Below are positions 7,741-22,700 of a stretch of DNA of 64,000 nucleotides, piece by piece. Source of the stretch: Amoebophrya sp. A120 (Eukaryota; Sar; Dinophyceae; Syndiniales; Amoebophryaceae); the NCBI GenBank assembly GCA_905178155.1, contig CAJINV010000006.1:1117876-1181875 (forward strand), read 5' to 3'. Both the position numbers and the translations under genes were made by a program. The notes beneath the pieces are model-generated. The model saw only the letters and a program-made list of their open reading frames with translations. It was not told the DNA's origin and ran no database searches. Position 1 is the first letter of the stretch. Each line of letters starts with the position of its first letter.

Positions 7741-10700
7741 ATGCCCTCCTCGTTCGTCCAGCGTTTGCTGGTGATTTTTTTTCACCTAGCACTATGAAGT
7801 GCAAAAATGTCTGGGTCTGGAAGAGTCATGCCGTTTCTGCATGACACAGAAGGTGTGGCATGGAAGCTCTAGCATCACAGGTTTCGAGAAGCTTCCGCCA
7901 TGCCGAATTCGCATGACAAATCCCCCACTTTGGTGACAGAAAGTGGGCAGCTTTTGCCACCTATGCCTGAGAGATGTTTCTGTGTTCTAAAATGCGCATC
8001 ACAAGTTTGTATTCTTCCAGACCCAGACACTTTTGCAGTGCATAGGCACTGCTGCTCGCCGATACCGCGAGGAAAAGCCTGCTCGTCACCGCCACTACCG
8101 CCGTCGATGTGCAGCTCACACCGCCGGAACTCGTGTTCACCGGCACCTTCTTCGCGCCCCAGGGGTATGTGCTGTACGCAGGGCAGCGGTACTCTTTGGG
8201 TATCGCTCTGGACAGCATGTTTTGGCCCGCAGACTCCGTGCGGCTGATGCTCGTGGAATCCTCGCAATTTTTAAACGACGTGATGGCGGGCTTGGGACTG
8301 TGTCCGCAGATATGCACTGCAAAAGTACCGTACTCGTATAAATGCATGACAAATTCCCTCAGGAGCATGAGAAAGTCAATTTGTAATGCGGATTTACCTT
8401 GAGGAAAAAAATTTATTTTTTTATATGAAGGACTGCCATTAGATTTAGAATTAGTACGCGTATCAGATACTTTTGCACAGCATAGCAGAACCGCATCTAC
8501 GACGTGAACCCGCCCTACGACGGGAGCATGACCATTCCGCAGTCTTCCCTGCAGTACCCCCGGCAAGGCCGGTTGGTCTGCAGCCCCGCGTGCGAAGTGG
8601 ACTACCCACCACCCGACCACGTGGGCGCCGTGATCAACCACGGGGGGATCTTATCAAATGCAAAAATGTCCTCTGGGTCTGGAAGATTGCGGGGTTTGTC
8701 ATGCTTGTCTGGCATGACCAAAAAGTTTGTGATGCGTGTCCAAGAAGAGACCCTTTACCTTTTGCCTGTCATGCAAAAACGCAGTTTGTCATGCGAAAAA
8801 CGCAACACAAAGAGGCGCAGGCATTTCTCATGCTTGCCTGTGCATTACAGAGCATTTACTATTCCCAACGCAGCATTACAAGTTTCCAGACCCAGACATT
8901 TTTACACTTGATAGATCTTCCGGGTCTGCGTGTCGAAGTTTGGCACGTTTGGGCTATGGGGCTCTCAAACGTTACATTCTCGAACTGTCACATGATGAAT
9001 TTGTCATGCAAAAGCACCAGCATCATCATCCACACGATCAACCTGTTTCGCATGACAAATTTGCGCAGGGCTATTAAACACGACCTAAATTATCTGTGCG
9101 GAATTTGTAATGCTACAAGACAAGTGCAACCCCCCCCCTTTCACGACTTTTCCCATTCTTGCATCCCATTCTTGCATTCTACTTTGTACGCATGGGACCA
9201 GCTGCAGGCTGCTGCTTCCTCATAGCAGTTAGCCTGGTCGGTCCCTGCACAGTTTGTGAGCACTATAAGTTGGATCGTTGGCGAACGTTAAACGTGCTCT
9301 GGTGGCGACAAGTGTGGACCGTTGGCGAACGTTAAACGTATGTTGGCGATAAGTTGGACTGGTGGCGAAAGTAAGGTAAAGCTGGCGTGAGTAGGATGAT
9401 GTGCCCGAGCGTGATGGCGATGGCTTCGGTCCGCCTGATTCCGCGACTCGGTGGCCTGACCATCTGCGGAAAGGTGCCCTATGGGTTGCGTTTGTGGTTT
9501 CGGTCGGTTTAGCATCACAAATCTATGTAACAGTTGAGAGTGTAACATTTGAGAACGCCATATGGGCTGAACGACGCGACTCTGGTGAACGTCGACTCGG
9601 TGACGCAAGACGCGGTGTCTTACCGGTATCAAATGCAAAAGTGTCTGGGTCTGGAAGAGTCAAACTTGTGATGCTGCATGTGGCTGCTAAACAAATCTGT
9701 ATTGCATGAGCAGGAAGAGAAATCAAATTTGTCTACGCGGGGAGGGCATTTGTCATGCAGGATGCGCATCGATAAGCGCTCAAAAAATCTGTGATGCTAT
9801 GGCATACATCACAGACATCATGGATCGTAGAAAATGCGCATGACAAACTTGTCCTCTTCCAGACCCAGACATTTTTGCAATCTATAACCGGGTGGTGGGT
9901 GTGACGGATGACTGTCAGAACGAAGCGATGCTGAATCCGGCAACAAGTACTTCTTCTGCGGGTAGTTCTAGTTCATCTTCGGGAAGTGCGGCGACAAAGT
10001 CGTGCTTTTCCAACCGCCGGTTTTACTGCTTCGGCATACACTCGCTCTATTCCACCTTCTACGCCAACCACATCTACGACGAGGAGTTCCTATCCTGTGC
10101 AAAAGTATCGTACTCGTATTACTACAATCATGCATTACAAATCTTTCATTTAAGGTAAATCCCCATTACAAATTTTATGAAAATAATTTGTAATGCATTT
10201 ATACGAGTACGATACTTTTGCAATGCATAATTCCATTGTAAAATCTTCTACCAGGGCGCGAGCTACCAGATCGGGGAGTTGGCGAACGTGATTGGCAGGG
10301 TGCAGCACATATGCTGTGCAAAAGAGCATCGCACTCGTATAAATGCAAGTCTTGCATTACAAATCTTTTTATTAAGGCAAATCCACAACCACATGACAAA
10401 TTCCATTTCTCATGCTAAGGAAACTTGTATTGCAATTTATAGCTAGTACGATGCTTCTGCAATGCATAGCGCATGCAGCTCTCCTGGCACACGGACACTT
10501 CGGAGTCCTGTCCCATGCAGGTGATCGGGACCAATTTTGTTGACAACAGCTACCGCAGTCTCGACACCGCGTTAAAAAGAGCGCAGCCGAACTTCAACTA
10601 CAGTAGCAATTTCGAACAGGTGCAAAGATTCCAGAAATCCGAATTTACGTTGGGGAAAGTGGTCGATACTCTGTCTAGTGGGTTTACCTACCGCCTGTGT

Positions 10701-13700
10701 TTCTGTCCTGATTTCCCCGGGTTGGGCACCTGCCTGCAGCCGAAGCACTACCGGCAGAATGTGGGGAAAGTTGTGGTCATGATGCACAGTTACGGGGTTT
10801 TGCTGAACGGAAATTTTGGCAGGATAGACAGCAGTAGTACAACTAACGCAACGTCGTCTGCAGGTCCAGGTTCATCTACATCGACATCTACAACTGCATT
10901 AGCAGCTCCATCAGAAATTTCCGATTTTGACACGCGGATGATGGTTGCGCCGGTCTCAAAATTCACATTAGTAATTGACTGCGGCGGGGAGGAGTGTGGG
11001 AATACGAAAAATCTGACGGAGAGAATCAAGATTGTGAATCGCCGAGCCGCTAGTACTCCGTCAGAACAATCTTCATCCGGCAGCAGCACAACTGTTAATA
11101 CACAGACGCGCCCTTACTGGGACTCAGCCACAGTTTATCCCAGCACGAAAAAAGTGTTACAGTTACACATTTGTAGTGAATTCAGCAACACAAATTTCTC
11201 TGCATGATGAGAGAAAAACTTGTAATGCAGAAATCCTACGGGAAAACAGCTATGAAACGAGGCTCCTATGCATATCCGGCATGACAGAGCTTGTCTAGAC
11301 TATGTGTGTAACTGTAACACTTTTTCTTTGCGATACAATTTTTTCCGATTTTTGCAACGCACAAAACGACACGGAGTTGTTACAGCTTTCGCCGAACGGG
11401 GTCTGGGAAAAGGAAAGAACAAGCGTGACAGCGACAAGTACGGCTAGTAGCCACACAAATGCGCAAGACCAATCAACGCAACAACAGCAGCAGCAGCAGC
11501 TTCAACTCCTTTTGCAAGATTTCTACAAACTCCAACACGTCGCCCCCGTGAATCTTGAGGGAATCAGCACAAAAATCGCTTTTCCGGACCTATTTTTGAA
11601 ACCGCGCACAGTATCCTGTGCAAAAGTATCGTACTCGTATAAATGCCAGACTAGCATGACAAGTCTGGTTTCTTGGGTAATTGTTTAGCATGACAAATTT
11701 GATTTTTGATGCTGAGCTAATTTGTAATGCAATTTATACTAGTAGCATGCTTTTGCAGTGCATACACAGCGGCCAATAGCAATCTACCGGTCAGCGGAAT
11801 CTTGGACGTTTGCTTCTCCCACAATATGCATTGCAGATGTGTTTGGGTCTGGAAGATTCCGAGATTTGTCATGCGGTTTTTCCAAGCCCTGTCAAGTCTG
11901 GAATGCGGGGCCTAGCATGACAGGTTCTCGTGCAGCCCCTTCGTGATGCCTATTGTGCATGAGAAATACCCTCTCGTCAGCATGGCCAGAAGTGAGCACC
12001 TTTTGCCAGTCATGCAACACAGATCTTTGTATGATCCTCAACTCGCATCACAAGTTCGGATCCTTCCAGACAACCAGGGATATTTGCACTTGATACACAA
12101 CCCGGTGCTGCATGACTTTTTGAACGAAACAAGTCACGGTATTTTTCCCGCAGAAACTACGCTGAACGACACGTCGTTGATCCGCCAAGCAGCATTTTCA
12201 TCTTCAGCCGCGGATAGAAGTACTGGTGGCAACAACAATTACTACGACCCCGGTTCCATTTTCGCACTACAAACTCGCGCGAGAGTGTTCTTCAAGACGG
12301 GCGAAGTGCATTTGCACGGATTAACAATACAGCACGTGGACGATGCTGCGGTGGACATCACGGATACGAAGCCGATCATCGTGGAAACGGATTTTCGAGT
12401 GGCGGTGTTGCCGTTGCTATCCTGTGCCAAAGTTATCAACTTGTATTGCAATCATGCATTACAAATCCTTTTGTTAAGGTAAATCCGCATGACAAATTTC
12501 ATTTCTCATGCGGAGGAAATTTGTAATGCAATTATACGAGTACGATACAATTTTTGCACTGCATAGATGCTAGGGGTGTACGAAACGAGTGGAATTTTTA
12601 CCAACACTTTGGAAGTGAATAGTGGGAGCACATCAACAACGACGACCGGCAATACCAATACAAATGCGAACATTACGTCGGAGAACACTGTGAAATTTTT
12701 GTGGGACCTGGATGCGGAGTTTGGGAATAGCCAGTGCTATATGGATCGCAAATATGTCTGGGTCTGGAAGAATACAAACTTGTGATGCGCATTTCAGAAC
12801 ACAGAAAAGTCTCTCATGCACAGGTAGCAAAAGCTGCCCACTTTCTGTCACCAAAATGGGAGATTTGTCATGCGGATTCGGCATTGTGGAAGCCGAAGCT
12901 TCAGCTTCTCGAAACCTGTGATGCTAGAGCTTCCATGCCAGACCTTCTGTGTCATGCAGAACCAGCATGATTCTTCCAGACCGAGACCCAGACACTTTTG
13001 CATTTGATATGCTACCGCTACGACATGCATCCTTACAGCGCGACAAACAAACCGCCGATCACACACAGAGCGCACCGAGATGCGGATTTGGTGCCGAGGG
13101 GTGGCGGTGTGAGGACATCAAGCGGGGGCACAGGCACTGCGAGCAGTAGTGCAAGTAGCGGAAGCGGCAGCAGCACGAATGGCACTTCTGCAGCAACATC
13201 AACTCCAGCAGGATCATCAACTATCCCACGAAAGAACAACTGTTTCACTGTGATGGTTTTGCAAGATCTGCATCACAAGTTTGTTGCACATGACACAGAA
13301 AATTTGCCATGCGCGTTTCCCAAGGCACGGGAATAAAACACGCTTAGCAATCCATTGTGTTGCAGGTGTAGCAAGACAAACACTTTGGTGTTTCGTTCTC
13401 TGCGTCACAGGTTCACAGTGAAACAGTTTTTTCTTGCGATATCAACACAGATCGAACAAACTGAGTACGAAGTGGCATCGAGCTCTTCCACGGGGTACTT
13501 CAGCAACCGATACTGTCTAGACTACAGCACAAACTGCACGACCACCGGTCTTGCGAGTGCGAAGGTGAGTAACAAAATTTTGTTCGACAACATGTTACCC
13601 AAAGTTCCCGGCGTGTTCGCGGTGTGCTACTGCGCTGAGGGGTGTAGCGGGTCCTCTTCTGCCAGTGTACTAGACTCTAGTACTTCCGCATCGACGACGA

Positions 13701-16700
13701 CCTCGAGCAGCATGACAAATTCGAAAAACATTCCCCTCGCAACCCATCTTCAACGCTGGATGCTGGTCGATCGGATCACCGTCGCGGGGCCGGAGATGTA
13801 TCAAGTGCAAAAATGTCTGGGTCTGGAAAAGTGTAGACTTGTCATGCAGATTTTCGCTGACCCATGAGGTCTGGAATGTGGGACTTAGCATGACAGACTC
13901 GGCGAGGTCTCTGCCATGCCTATACTGCATGAGAAGCTCCATCCTAACTTGGTCAAAAGTGGACAGCTTTTGGTAGTCATGCAACACAGTTTTTTACATG
14001 ATTCAGATTTACCATGACAAGTTGCAATCTTCTAGACCCAGACATTGTAGCAGTTGATAAGATGGTTCCGGTAACGAAGAAATTCCAGCTGACCAGCCGG
14101 GTGATGGGCAGTCTGTCGATTTTAGGGTTTGGGTTCAGCGTGAAAAACCGGATCAGGCTGCTCCCGAAAGCGTTACTGCAAGAAATAGCTGCAACTACTG
14201 GGACGAACAATAAAGACGTGAGTGGGGCGAGTGTTCAGACCAGCACCGCAGAGAATTACCTTGCCTTGTGCCAAGAGCCCTTTCCGAACAGAACCGTTTC
14301 GGGGATCCAATCCTGCTGGCCGAACTACAACGGGTGTAGGGACCACGGGATTGATGAAGCAGTGAACAACCAAATCGCAGACTTAGAAGTGACAATCCTC
14401 CACTCGCACGTGTTTCCCATCCCGCGAGTGATCACGAGGCTGGAGTCCACAACGGAAGGAGCTAGTACAACCGCTGGTGGTGATAGTAGTACAACCAGCA
14501 TGACAAATAACATAGGCGAGGACTATTCCACCCGATCCACTTGGGTCTACTTCTCCGGCGTCCATTTACTTTCGAAAAACGACTATCCTGTGCAAAAGTA
14601 TCTGATACTCGTATTGCAATAAATGCATTACAAATCTTTGTTTTATGGTAAGGCAGCACTACAAACTTTATTTCTCATGCTGAGAAAATTTGTAATGCAT
14701 TTATACGAGTACGATACTTTTGCATTTCATAACGACCGGATTCACTTCGAAGACTTGGAGATCCCGCAACGGGAAGTGTCTCACCAGCTGTACTATTTGG
14801 ACTTAAACCGCCTCCTTCGCGGCGGCATGTCGGGGCACCGGATCTTGGAATCGGACAACGCGAACAATCGGGTCCGGATCGGCTTGAACCTGTTCGGGAT
14901 TGACGAAAGAAAATCACCTAGTTTCGATTTCCTCCCGAAAGTGAGACTGAACGAGGGAAAGTGGCGCAGGTCAAATGTTTTATCCGTGCCGTATTTGTTT
15001 GCGCCCAACCCGGTGAACGAAGAGGTCGTGATTTGCTGGAGTATATCCTGTGCAAAAGTATCGTACTCGTATTGCAATCATGGATTACAATTTTTTTTCT
15101 CAAGGAAAAACAGCATTACAAATTTTATTTCCCATGCTGAGGGAATTTGTAATGCTAATGCATTTATACCAGTAGCAGTACGATACTTTTGCAGTTCATA
15201 GAGTAGTGCTGAGATGAAACACAGCATCCCGAACGACGCAGATCCAAGTGGGGCGACGAAGATTGAGTCGTTGAAATACGAGTCCTTTGTCGGAGAATTA
15301 TTAGTCCCACTTCCCGCAAACTTCCGGCAGACAAATCTCGGTTTGTTGACAACCGAGTACAGTGCCGTACAGCCGGTGATTTTGAGTTTTGTGACGAACC
15401 GAGATAAACACAGCTACTACCAGTCGGTGGTGAACGAGATGCAGTTGCGGATTGCGGTGGAAAACACCGAGTATTTGAAAATTTTCCGCGCGGACCACGC
15501 AGAGGGGTACGGGTTGACCCCCGGCGGGGAGGTGGAGCGTGATTTGACGGTGAACGAACTCCACGAGCGAAAGCAGTCGGTGTGCGGGAGGGTTATTAAA
15601 GAAGCATGGTCAAACGACACCATGAACGGGATTTTTGAACAGCAGGCGAATTCCTTTGGGTATGAGACGGGGTACTTTCCGGAAAACCCCATCACGAAAA
15701 ACGACCCGCTGAAACACAAAATTCTCAACCCAGTCGGCTCCTCCGGCGGGTCGTTTCCGGTCCCGCAGGGGTGCTACTACGAGCAGCAAAACGGAAAATT
15801 TGAGTTCTTCATGGTGTTTGAGAAGGGGAATGGGTTTGTAGGGGGAGTGGAGTACCAGATCGTCTTGAACGTGCAGTATTTGGAGAATTTGCAGCAGAAT
15901 ACGAATGTATCCTGTGCAAAAGTATCGCACTCGTAGTAATTGCAAACATGCATGACAAATCTCCATCCCAAGGTAAAACAGCATGACAATTTTCATTTGT
16001 CATGCTGAGGTAATTAGTAATGCCATTACTACGTAGTACGCTACTTTTGCAATGCATAGAATGGCGGGGGAAGTAATGTGGGTCAACATCATCAGCCGAT
16101 CCAGGTGGCAACGTTTGGCGACATCGAGTTCGAGCGAAACCGTATCGTATTCAAAAACGTCCCCACCTCCCCAGAGCTGTAATGCAAATCTGCATGCTGA
16201 AACTGTTTCTCATGCGGAGGCCCATGAGAAGCCTTGTCTAGTCGCGTTTTGGAATCAGCATGATATAACTACTAGATTTGTGATGCTGCTTACCTACCTC
16301 AAACAGCACTGCACTACGAGTCCAAATTTGTCATGCAAAACAGCCAAACCTTGCGGATTTGTCTAGCCAAAGACTCACCATCTTGACTATGGGGTAGGGA
16401 CGTTTTCACATGGGATAAACCGAGTGATTGAATTAGACGACGTGTACCCGAGTTTTGGGCCAGTGCGAAGGCGGCAGATCTCGGACTCTTTTTTATCTTC
16501 CGGCATGTTGACAGCCGAGGAAGAGGCGCTGTTTGGCGGAAGTAGTAGTGCAACTACTGCTTCTAGCGGTGATTCAACTACTGCTAGTGGGCAGTCAGCG
16601 CAGTCAGCGCCACCTGTCCTCTTCCCGGGTGCACGAGCCAAATTCGCGAACAGCGCACTCAATGTGACGGAACAGCTTGGTATTAACGCAGCATCTACTT

Positions 16701-19700
16701 CTTCACAAACTTCCTCTGTCGGTATTCTCCACCCAGTAAGGGGTGTGATGATCAACGCCGATTCCATTCACAACGTTTCTGATATGGAGTTCTCAAATGT
16801 TACATTCTCAACTGTTGCGTGAATTTGTAATGCGAGACTGGCAAAAGTGAAAGGAGGAAGATTGCGCCTTTTGCATTACAAGTCTAGCGCAGATTTAGGC
16901 GCGGTTTAGCCCTTCGCAAATTTGTCATGCGGAGCAGCTTGATCGTGAGGATGATAGTGGTGCTTTTGCATGACAAATTTATGTATACAGTTGCGAATGT
17001 AACAGTTGAGAACCCCATATCCGAGAAAAAAACACTTCCCTTCCTACTCCAATCGCTGATATCCTCTGCAAAAGTACCGTACTCGTACTGATTGCATTTA
17101 TGCATTACAAATGTAGTTCCTAAGGCAAATCCGCAACCGCATTACAAATTCAATTTGTAATGCTGAGCCAATTTGTATTGCAATTCATACTAGTACGTTG
17201 CTTTTGCAATGCATAGCTGAACAAAGACAGCAAAATTGACTCCGGCTACATTCTGCGCATTTTCCCCTTACCCCTCACCCACTGGCGGTGGCCGAAGAAC
17301 GCAAATCTATATCAGGTGCAAATATGTCTCTCTGGGTCTGGATAGCTGGAAGTTGTCATGCTGAGTCTGGATCGTGCGAAAATCTGTGTTGCGTGAATGC
17401 CAAAAGAAGTCCACGACTTTTGACCTAGTTGACAGGGCGTTTCTCATGCAGGACAGGCATAATAGAGACCTCACAGGGTTTGTCATGCTGGGCCCTGCAT
17501 TCCAGACCTCATGAGTCATAGACAACCTGCATTACAAATGCCTGCACTCATCCGGACCCAGACATATTTGCAGCTGATAATCTAGGCTGCAGCGCCACGT
17601 GCCTGCGCCAGGTGGGGGCGCAGGACTACTTTTTATGCATTGCAAAAGTATCGTACTAGTAGTAATTGCATTACAAATTTTTAACCTAAGCATGTTTTAC
17701 CTTCAGGACAAGATTTGTCATGCATAATTGCAATTATAGTACGAGTGCGATACTTTTGCACAGGATACTTTTTCGGGCAGGACAAGATCACGGGGTGCAG
17801 CAGTATCGAAGCCCAAGACCGGAACAACGGGCAGCCGACGTGTTATCGTAAGGAAAAATCCCTCCTCCCGATATCGAGACGAAGTTTCTGATGCTGAATT
17901 TCCGTACACACATGCGCGCTGTCTTCCAATGAGGCATCGCAGCCGGATCCTCAGCCTAGGTAGAAGGGGCGTTTGGTTCTAGTTGTTGAGCATTGCGAAT
18001 GGCTTCCCCCTAGGCCCGACAGCATGCCAAATCGCTTCCACAATGGCGCGGAAGTAGCCTCTGCGCTTGTCTTCTTGCGAGACAGACGGGATCCGTGGCC
18101 TCAAATCAGCAACGCAAATTTCTGGAAACATACCGTGTTGATATGGGGAGGACGGAGCTTTCCTCTCAATGCGTGTGAGTTGGAGGGTATCTTTGACTTC
18201 TGCGAGGACCGGCTGGTCCGTGTGTATCAAATGTAAAAATGTCTGGGTCTGGAAGAATGCAACTTGTCATGCTAAATCTGAAGCAAGCAAAAATCTGTGT
18301 TGCATGAGTGCCAAAAGTCGCCCAGTTTTGACCATGTCGGGCGGGAGTTCTTTCTCATGCAGAATAAGCATGAGAGAGATCGCACAGAATGTGTCATGCT
18401 AGCTCCTGCATTCCAGACCTCATGGGTCATGGAAAAGCTGCACGACAAACCGCCCTCTTTCCAGACCCAGACATTTTTGCATTTGATAGTGTGATGGGAA
18501 CCACCATAGACAAGCCGTGGCACGACTCCCGCGGGCCGGCGTTCAACTGTTCGCATTTTTACGAGCAGCTGACGGTCCGCAAGATGACGGCAACGGATTC
18601 GACCGTCGCGGAAAAATTTGGAAGCGAGATGGAAAAGTTCATTGAACGATACGACAGCGGAAACGCGGTGTGGACCACAAGCACCACTACAACCACGACC
18701 ACAACGGGGTTCGATTTTTGTAGGTGTTTGGAAATTGATGCGGGAACCGCGAATGCGACAGCGAACTTCTGCGCCAACGCGACGACCAGTAGTACCTCCC
18801 CCTCGGCGGTAAGCGCGTCGTCGCCTCTCACCTGTTTCAATTGCACTGACGGTAGCTCGTCGGAGAGTTTCGTTTGCGTCCACAACGAGACACTATCTCC
18901 CGATAGCGCAGGAGCACCCTCGAGTGCAGCTTTTTCCCCACAAACAACGACCTCAGCCGCCACCACAGCTGCAAGCAGTGGAGGAAGCACACCGGGCTTT
19001 ACCACTTGGACCACCACAACCACACCTTTCTTCGACCCACTAGTCCGTGACGACGGCGCGTGTATGAAATACGGAAATTCGTTTCGCCAAGACATCCGCA
19101 CAGCCTCCGAGTCCTGTTGTGCCTGCGGGGGCGGGCAAATTCCGGAACAGAACCAATTTTACGAAGAACACTACAAACAAGCCGCGCTGAAAATCTACCT
19201 CCCTCTCTTCCTGAAAGAACCCGCATCGCAATCCCTTCTCACGCAATACAAATTTACCGTCTCCTGGAACCACCGGGAGCCGCAGGGCTTCCAGCCAACC
19301 AGGTTCGCGGCGCAATTGACCGATGAATATGATGAAAATCCGAGTTTTGTGTACACAACGGGCGCGTTCGTGTACCAGAAGTATGATGCGACTTTACTCA
19401 AATCGGTGACCGCGGTGGTGATGAATCAGGGAATGAGTCAATCTTTTTCCGGGTTGACGGTCGCGAACCCCAAACGCTTTACTTCTATGAAGGACAACTT
19501 TTTCTACTTGCGACTGACTTTACCGACAAATTTAGTCCCGAGTTCGAACGTGACGCTTGTTTTACCCGAAACGCCGGTGTTGAGCAGCGGTGGTAGTACG
19601 ACAGGTGGTGCTGGAACTACCTCGTTGAAGAAAAACTTCTACACCTGCAAAAACGTGTACCGTGTGGCGGAAGATTTCCCTTTACTCAATTTCACCAGAC

Positions 19701-22700
19701 CGACCACTACCACCACAACGACCAGCCTGCTCCCAAGGGAAACCACTACCACCACGACAACCACAGTGCCGTTGGTCTCCAGTACTAGCTCTGCATCAGA
19801 CTTCGAATTGAACCGGAGGTACCCGAGTTACAACGGGTTTTTCCGCGGGGGTATCAAATGCAAAAATGTCTGGATCTGGGAGGATGGAACTTGTGATGGT
19901 GCATTTGGAATCCAAAACAGTTTGTATTGCTTGAGTAGCAAAGGAAGAAGTGTGATCTTTGCTACGCGGAGAGGGCATTTGTCATGCGGGATAGGCATTA
20001 AGAACCCCTCAAAAGATCTGTGATGCTACGGCATGCATCACAGACATCGTGGCTCGTGCAAAACTCTCAGAATCTTCCAGACCCAGACACCTTTACGGTT
20101 GATAGGGGGATATCCCACGGTCAATTTTGACTACAATGTAAACAACAACTGGGACTTTTCTGCCGGTGACAACCGGTGCGTGTTTCAACTGGATACCGAC
20201 GCGCGATTTTACCAGTCGCAGCGGTTTTGGTTCTTGGTATCGGTGGACAATCCGGATTACCCCTTGTCCATTTACGACGTGGAAAACGAGTGGAAGTGGG
20301 AGTATTCCGTTGTAGATGAAGTAGATGGCGGCACAAGCACTACTGGGACAGGAGCAGCGGGGGCATCGTCACAAGTTCTAAAAACCTCCGACGGGCAGTT
20401 CCTTTTGAATCCAACAACCGGTTCGTTCACCCTCGCCCCAACAGACACAACAACAACTGCTGGAGCCACGACCACAAGGATTGCGAAAACCGGCCGGGAA
20501 AAAGCAGTGGAATTTCTCATGCAGAAATGCTACCCAAATGACGCAACTTTAACCGCAAATGATGAGTACAACGTGATCCTCGACCAAGCACAGACCCTAG
20601 GCGCGAACTACTACGCGCCACCTTTAGTTTCGGAGAGAACGACGTTTCAGCTCTTTGTCCACCCGTTTGCGCCGCGGTTGGAGCACCGCAACAGCTTTCC
20701 GTTGTTTCCCAGTAGGAGAGTGTCGTCGGCTCCTGCGGGGAGTGGTGGTGGAGGTACGGTTGCCGGTCCTGTGCAGGAGCAATTCCCGATCGAGCTCCCA
20801 CGCACGTTTCAATGGGTGAAAAATGAACGTTTTGGAATTTTCGAGTGGCAATTATTGCCGGATACCGAGAATTACACGACAAAGTTCACGGTTTTGGGCA
20901 TGATTGTGCAGCACGGGGTGACAACAACAACGTCCGCTGAGGAAAACACAAACAGTCAAAACACGTTCCATTTACCAAAAACTTTAATCCAACCGCTCTC
21001 CTTCACTTTCGCCGACTCGTTTCCAAAATCCATCGCCATGACGATTGGGGACAGGAATAGTTTAAAGGAAACCATTTTCCAAATCTTCTTCGCCATAGAA
21101 CGACCAACAAGTGAATCACCCGGCGTGGAGATCGACTTTCCCATTGGGTTCGGGATTGAGCAGGAGTGTTGGGCGTTTAATTTGCCGGATGAGAACGTCT
21201 ATGCATTGCAAAAGTGTCTGGGTCGTCTGGAAGGATGCAACTTGTAATGCTAATTCTGGATCGTGCAAAAATCTGTGTTGCATGAATGCCAAAAGTTGTG
21301 CACTTTTGACCAAGTTGGGAGGAGGTTTCTCATGCAGGATAGGCATGATAGGTGAGGTCTCACAGAATCTGTCATGCTAGGTCCTGCATTCCAGACGACA
21401 TGGATCATGGAAAATCTGCATGACAAGTCTTGGAATCTTCCAGACCCAGACACTTTTGCATTTGATAACGTCAGGGAAAAGTGGTACAAACCGTTTGACA
21501 GCAGTACAGCAACCACATCAGCTATCAAACAAAAAAAGTTCGTCACGATCAACTATGCGCATTTCTGCAATACAAAACTTTCTGTCATGCGTAAAAATGC
21601 GTCACAGCCAAACTTCATAATCATAAGGGATATCCCTAGTGTTTCCGCAATACAAAGAAAAGCTGTGATGCTAAGAAAATAGATTTGTAATGCAAAACCT
21701 GCAAGGTAGTGACAAACTTTTTTATTTTTCTCTCCATATCAACGAGCAGCTCTAGTTCAAGCGTTTCGGTTTCCTCTACTTCCAGCAACACAGATTCATT
21801 CGAGTCCGATGAAGCGGCTTTCGGGGTTGGGAAGATTGACTCCTGTGTATCAAAAGGAAACTCCCCCCTCCCCATATCGAAACGAAGTTTCTGATGCAGG
21901 ATTTGCGTACACAAATCAGATTTGTCTTGCTAGAGAGGACGGCAGGCCTATGCTGAGCCTGAGGAGGGAGCTTTTGGGCTAGGCACTGAGCATGGCAAAC
22001 GTCTAGTCTGTAGGGCCAACAGCATCACAAACCGCCTGCAGAATGCGGCGGAGCCGGTGGGGTTGCGTTCTTGCAAGACAGAGACGATTTGTGGTCACAA
22101 ATCAGCATTACAAATTTCTTGAGACGTCGCACCTTCTCGATATGGGGAGGGGAAATTTTTCCTTACGATACTGTGCTGGTAGCTACAGTGAGGACTTGGT
22201 GAAGTTTGTCGGGAGCAACAGCGATACTACAGGGGAGCAGCTGTCTTCCTACAGCTTCAACCGCGCGACTTTGAAACTGGCGGAGAAATTGTCCCCGGGG
22301 ATCATTTACGGGTTTGAGTTGGTAGTGAAACCGGTGGAGAAGGGGGATTATGAGAGGTTGTACGGAGGAGGTGGTGCTGGTGGTGGAGCAGCGTCATCGT
22401 CTACGGCTAGTACTGTTTTTACGACCACTTCTGCTCCTGTATCGTCCGCGACGGGCTCAAGTAGTACAACAACCGCCGCCAAGTGGGAATTCAAACTCCG
22501 AACCTTAAACAAACACTCCGAGCCGATGGACGAAACCCTCTACAACATCCCCTGGTCGGTCGACGGGATTTACCCGAGTCACATTGATCCGGCAACTAAT
22601 TCCTACACTTTAACCGACTTCTTCACCCAACCTTACCAAATCCACGAGTTTGAGAATGTCACTTCCTATCCAGTGCAAAGACATCGCACTCGTAGTAATT

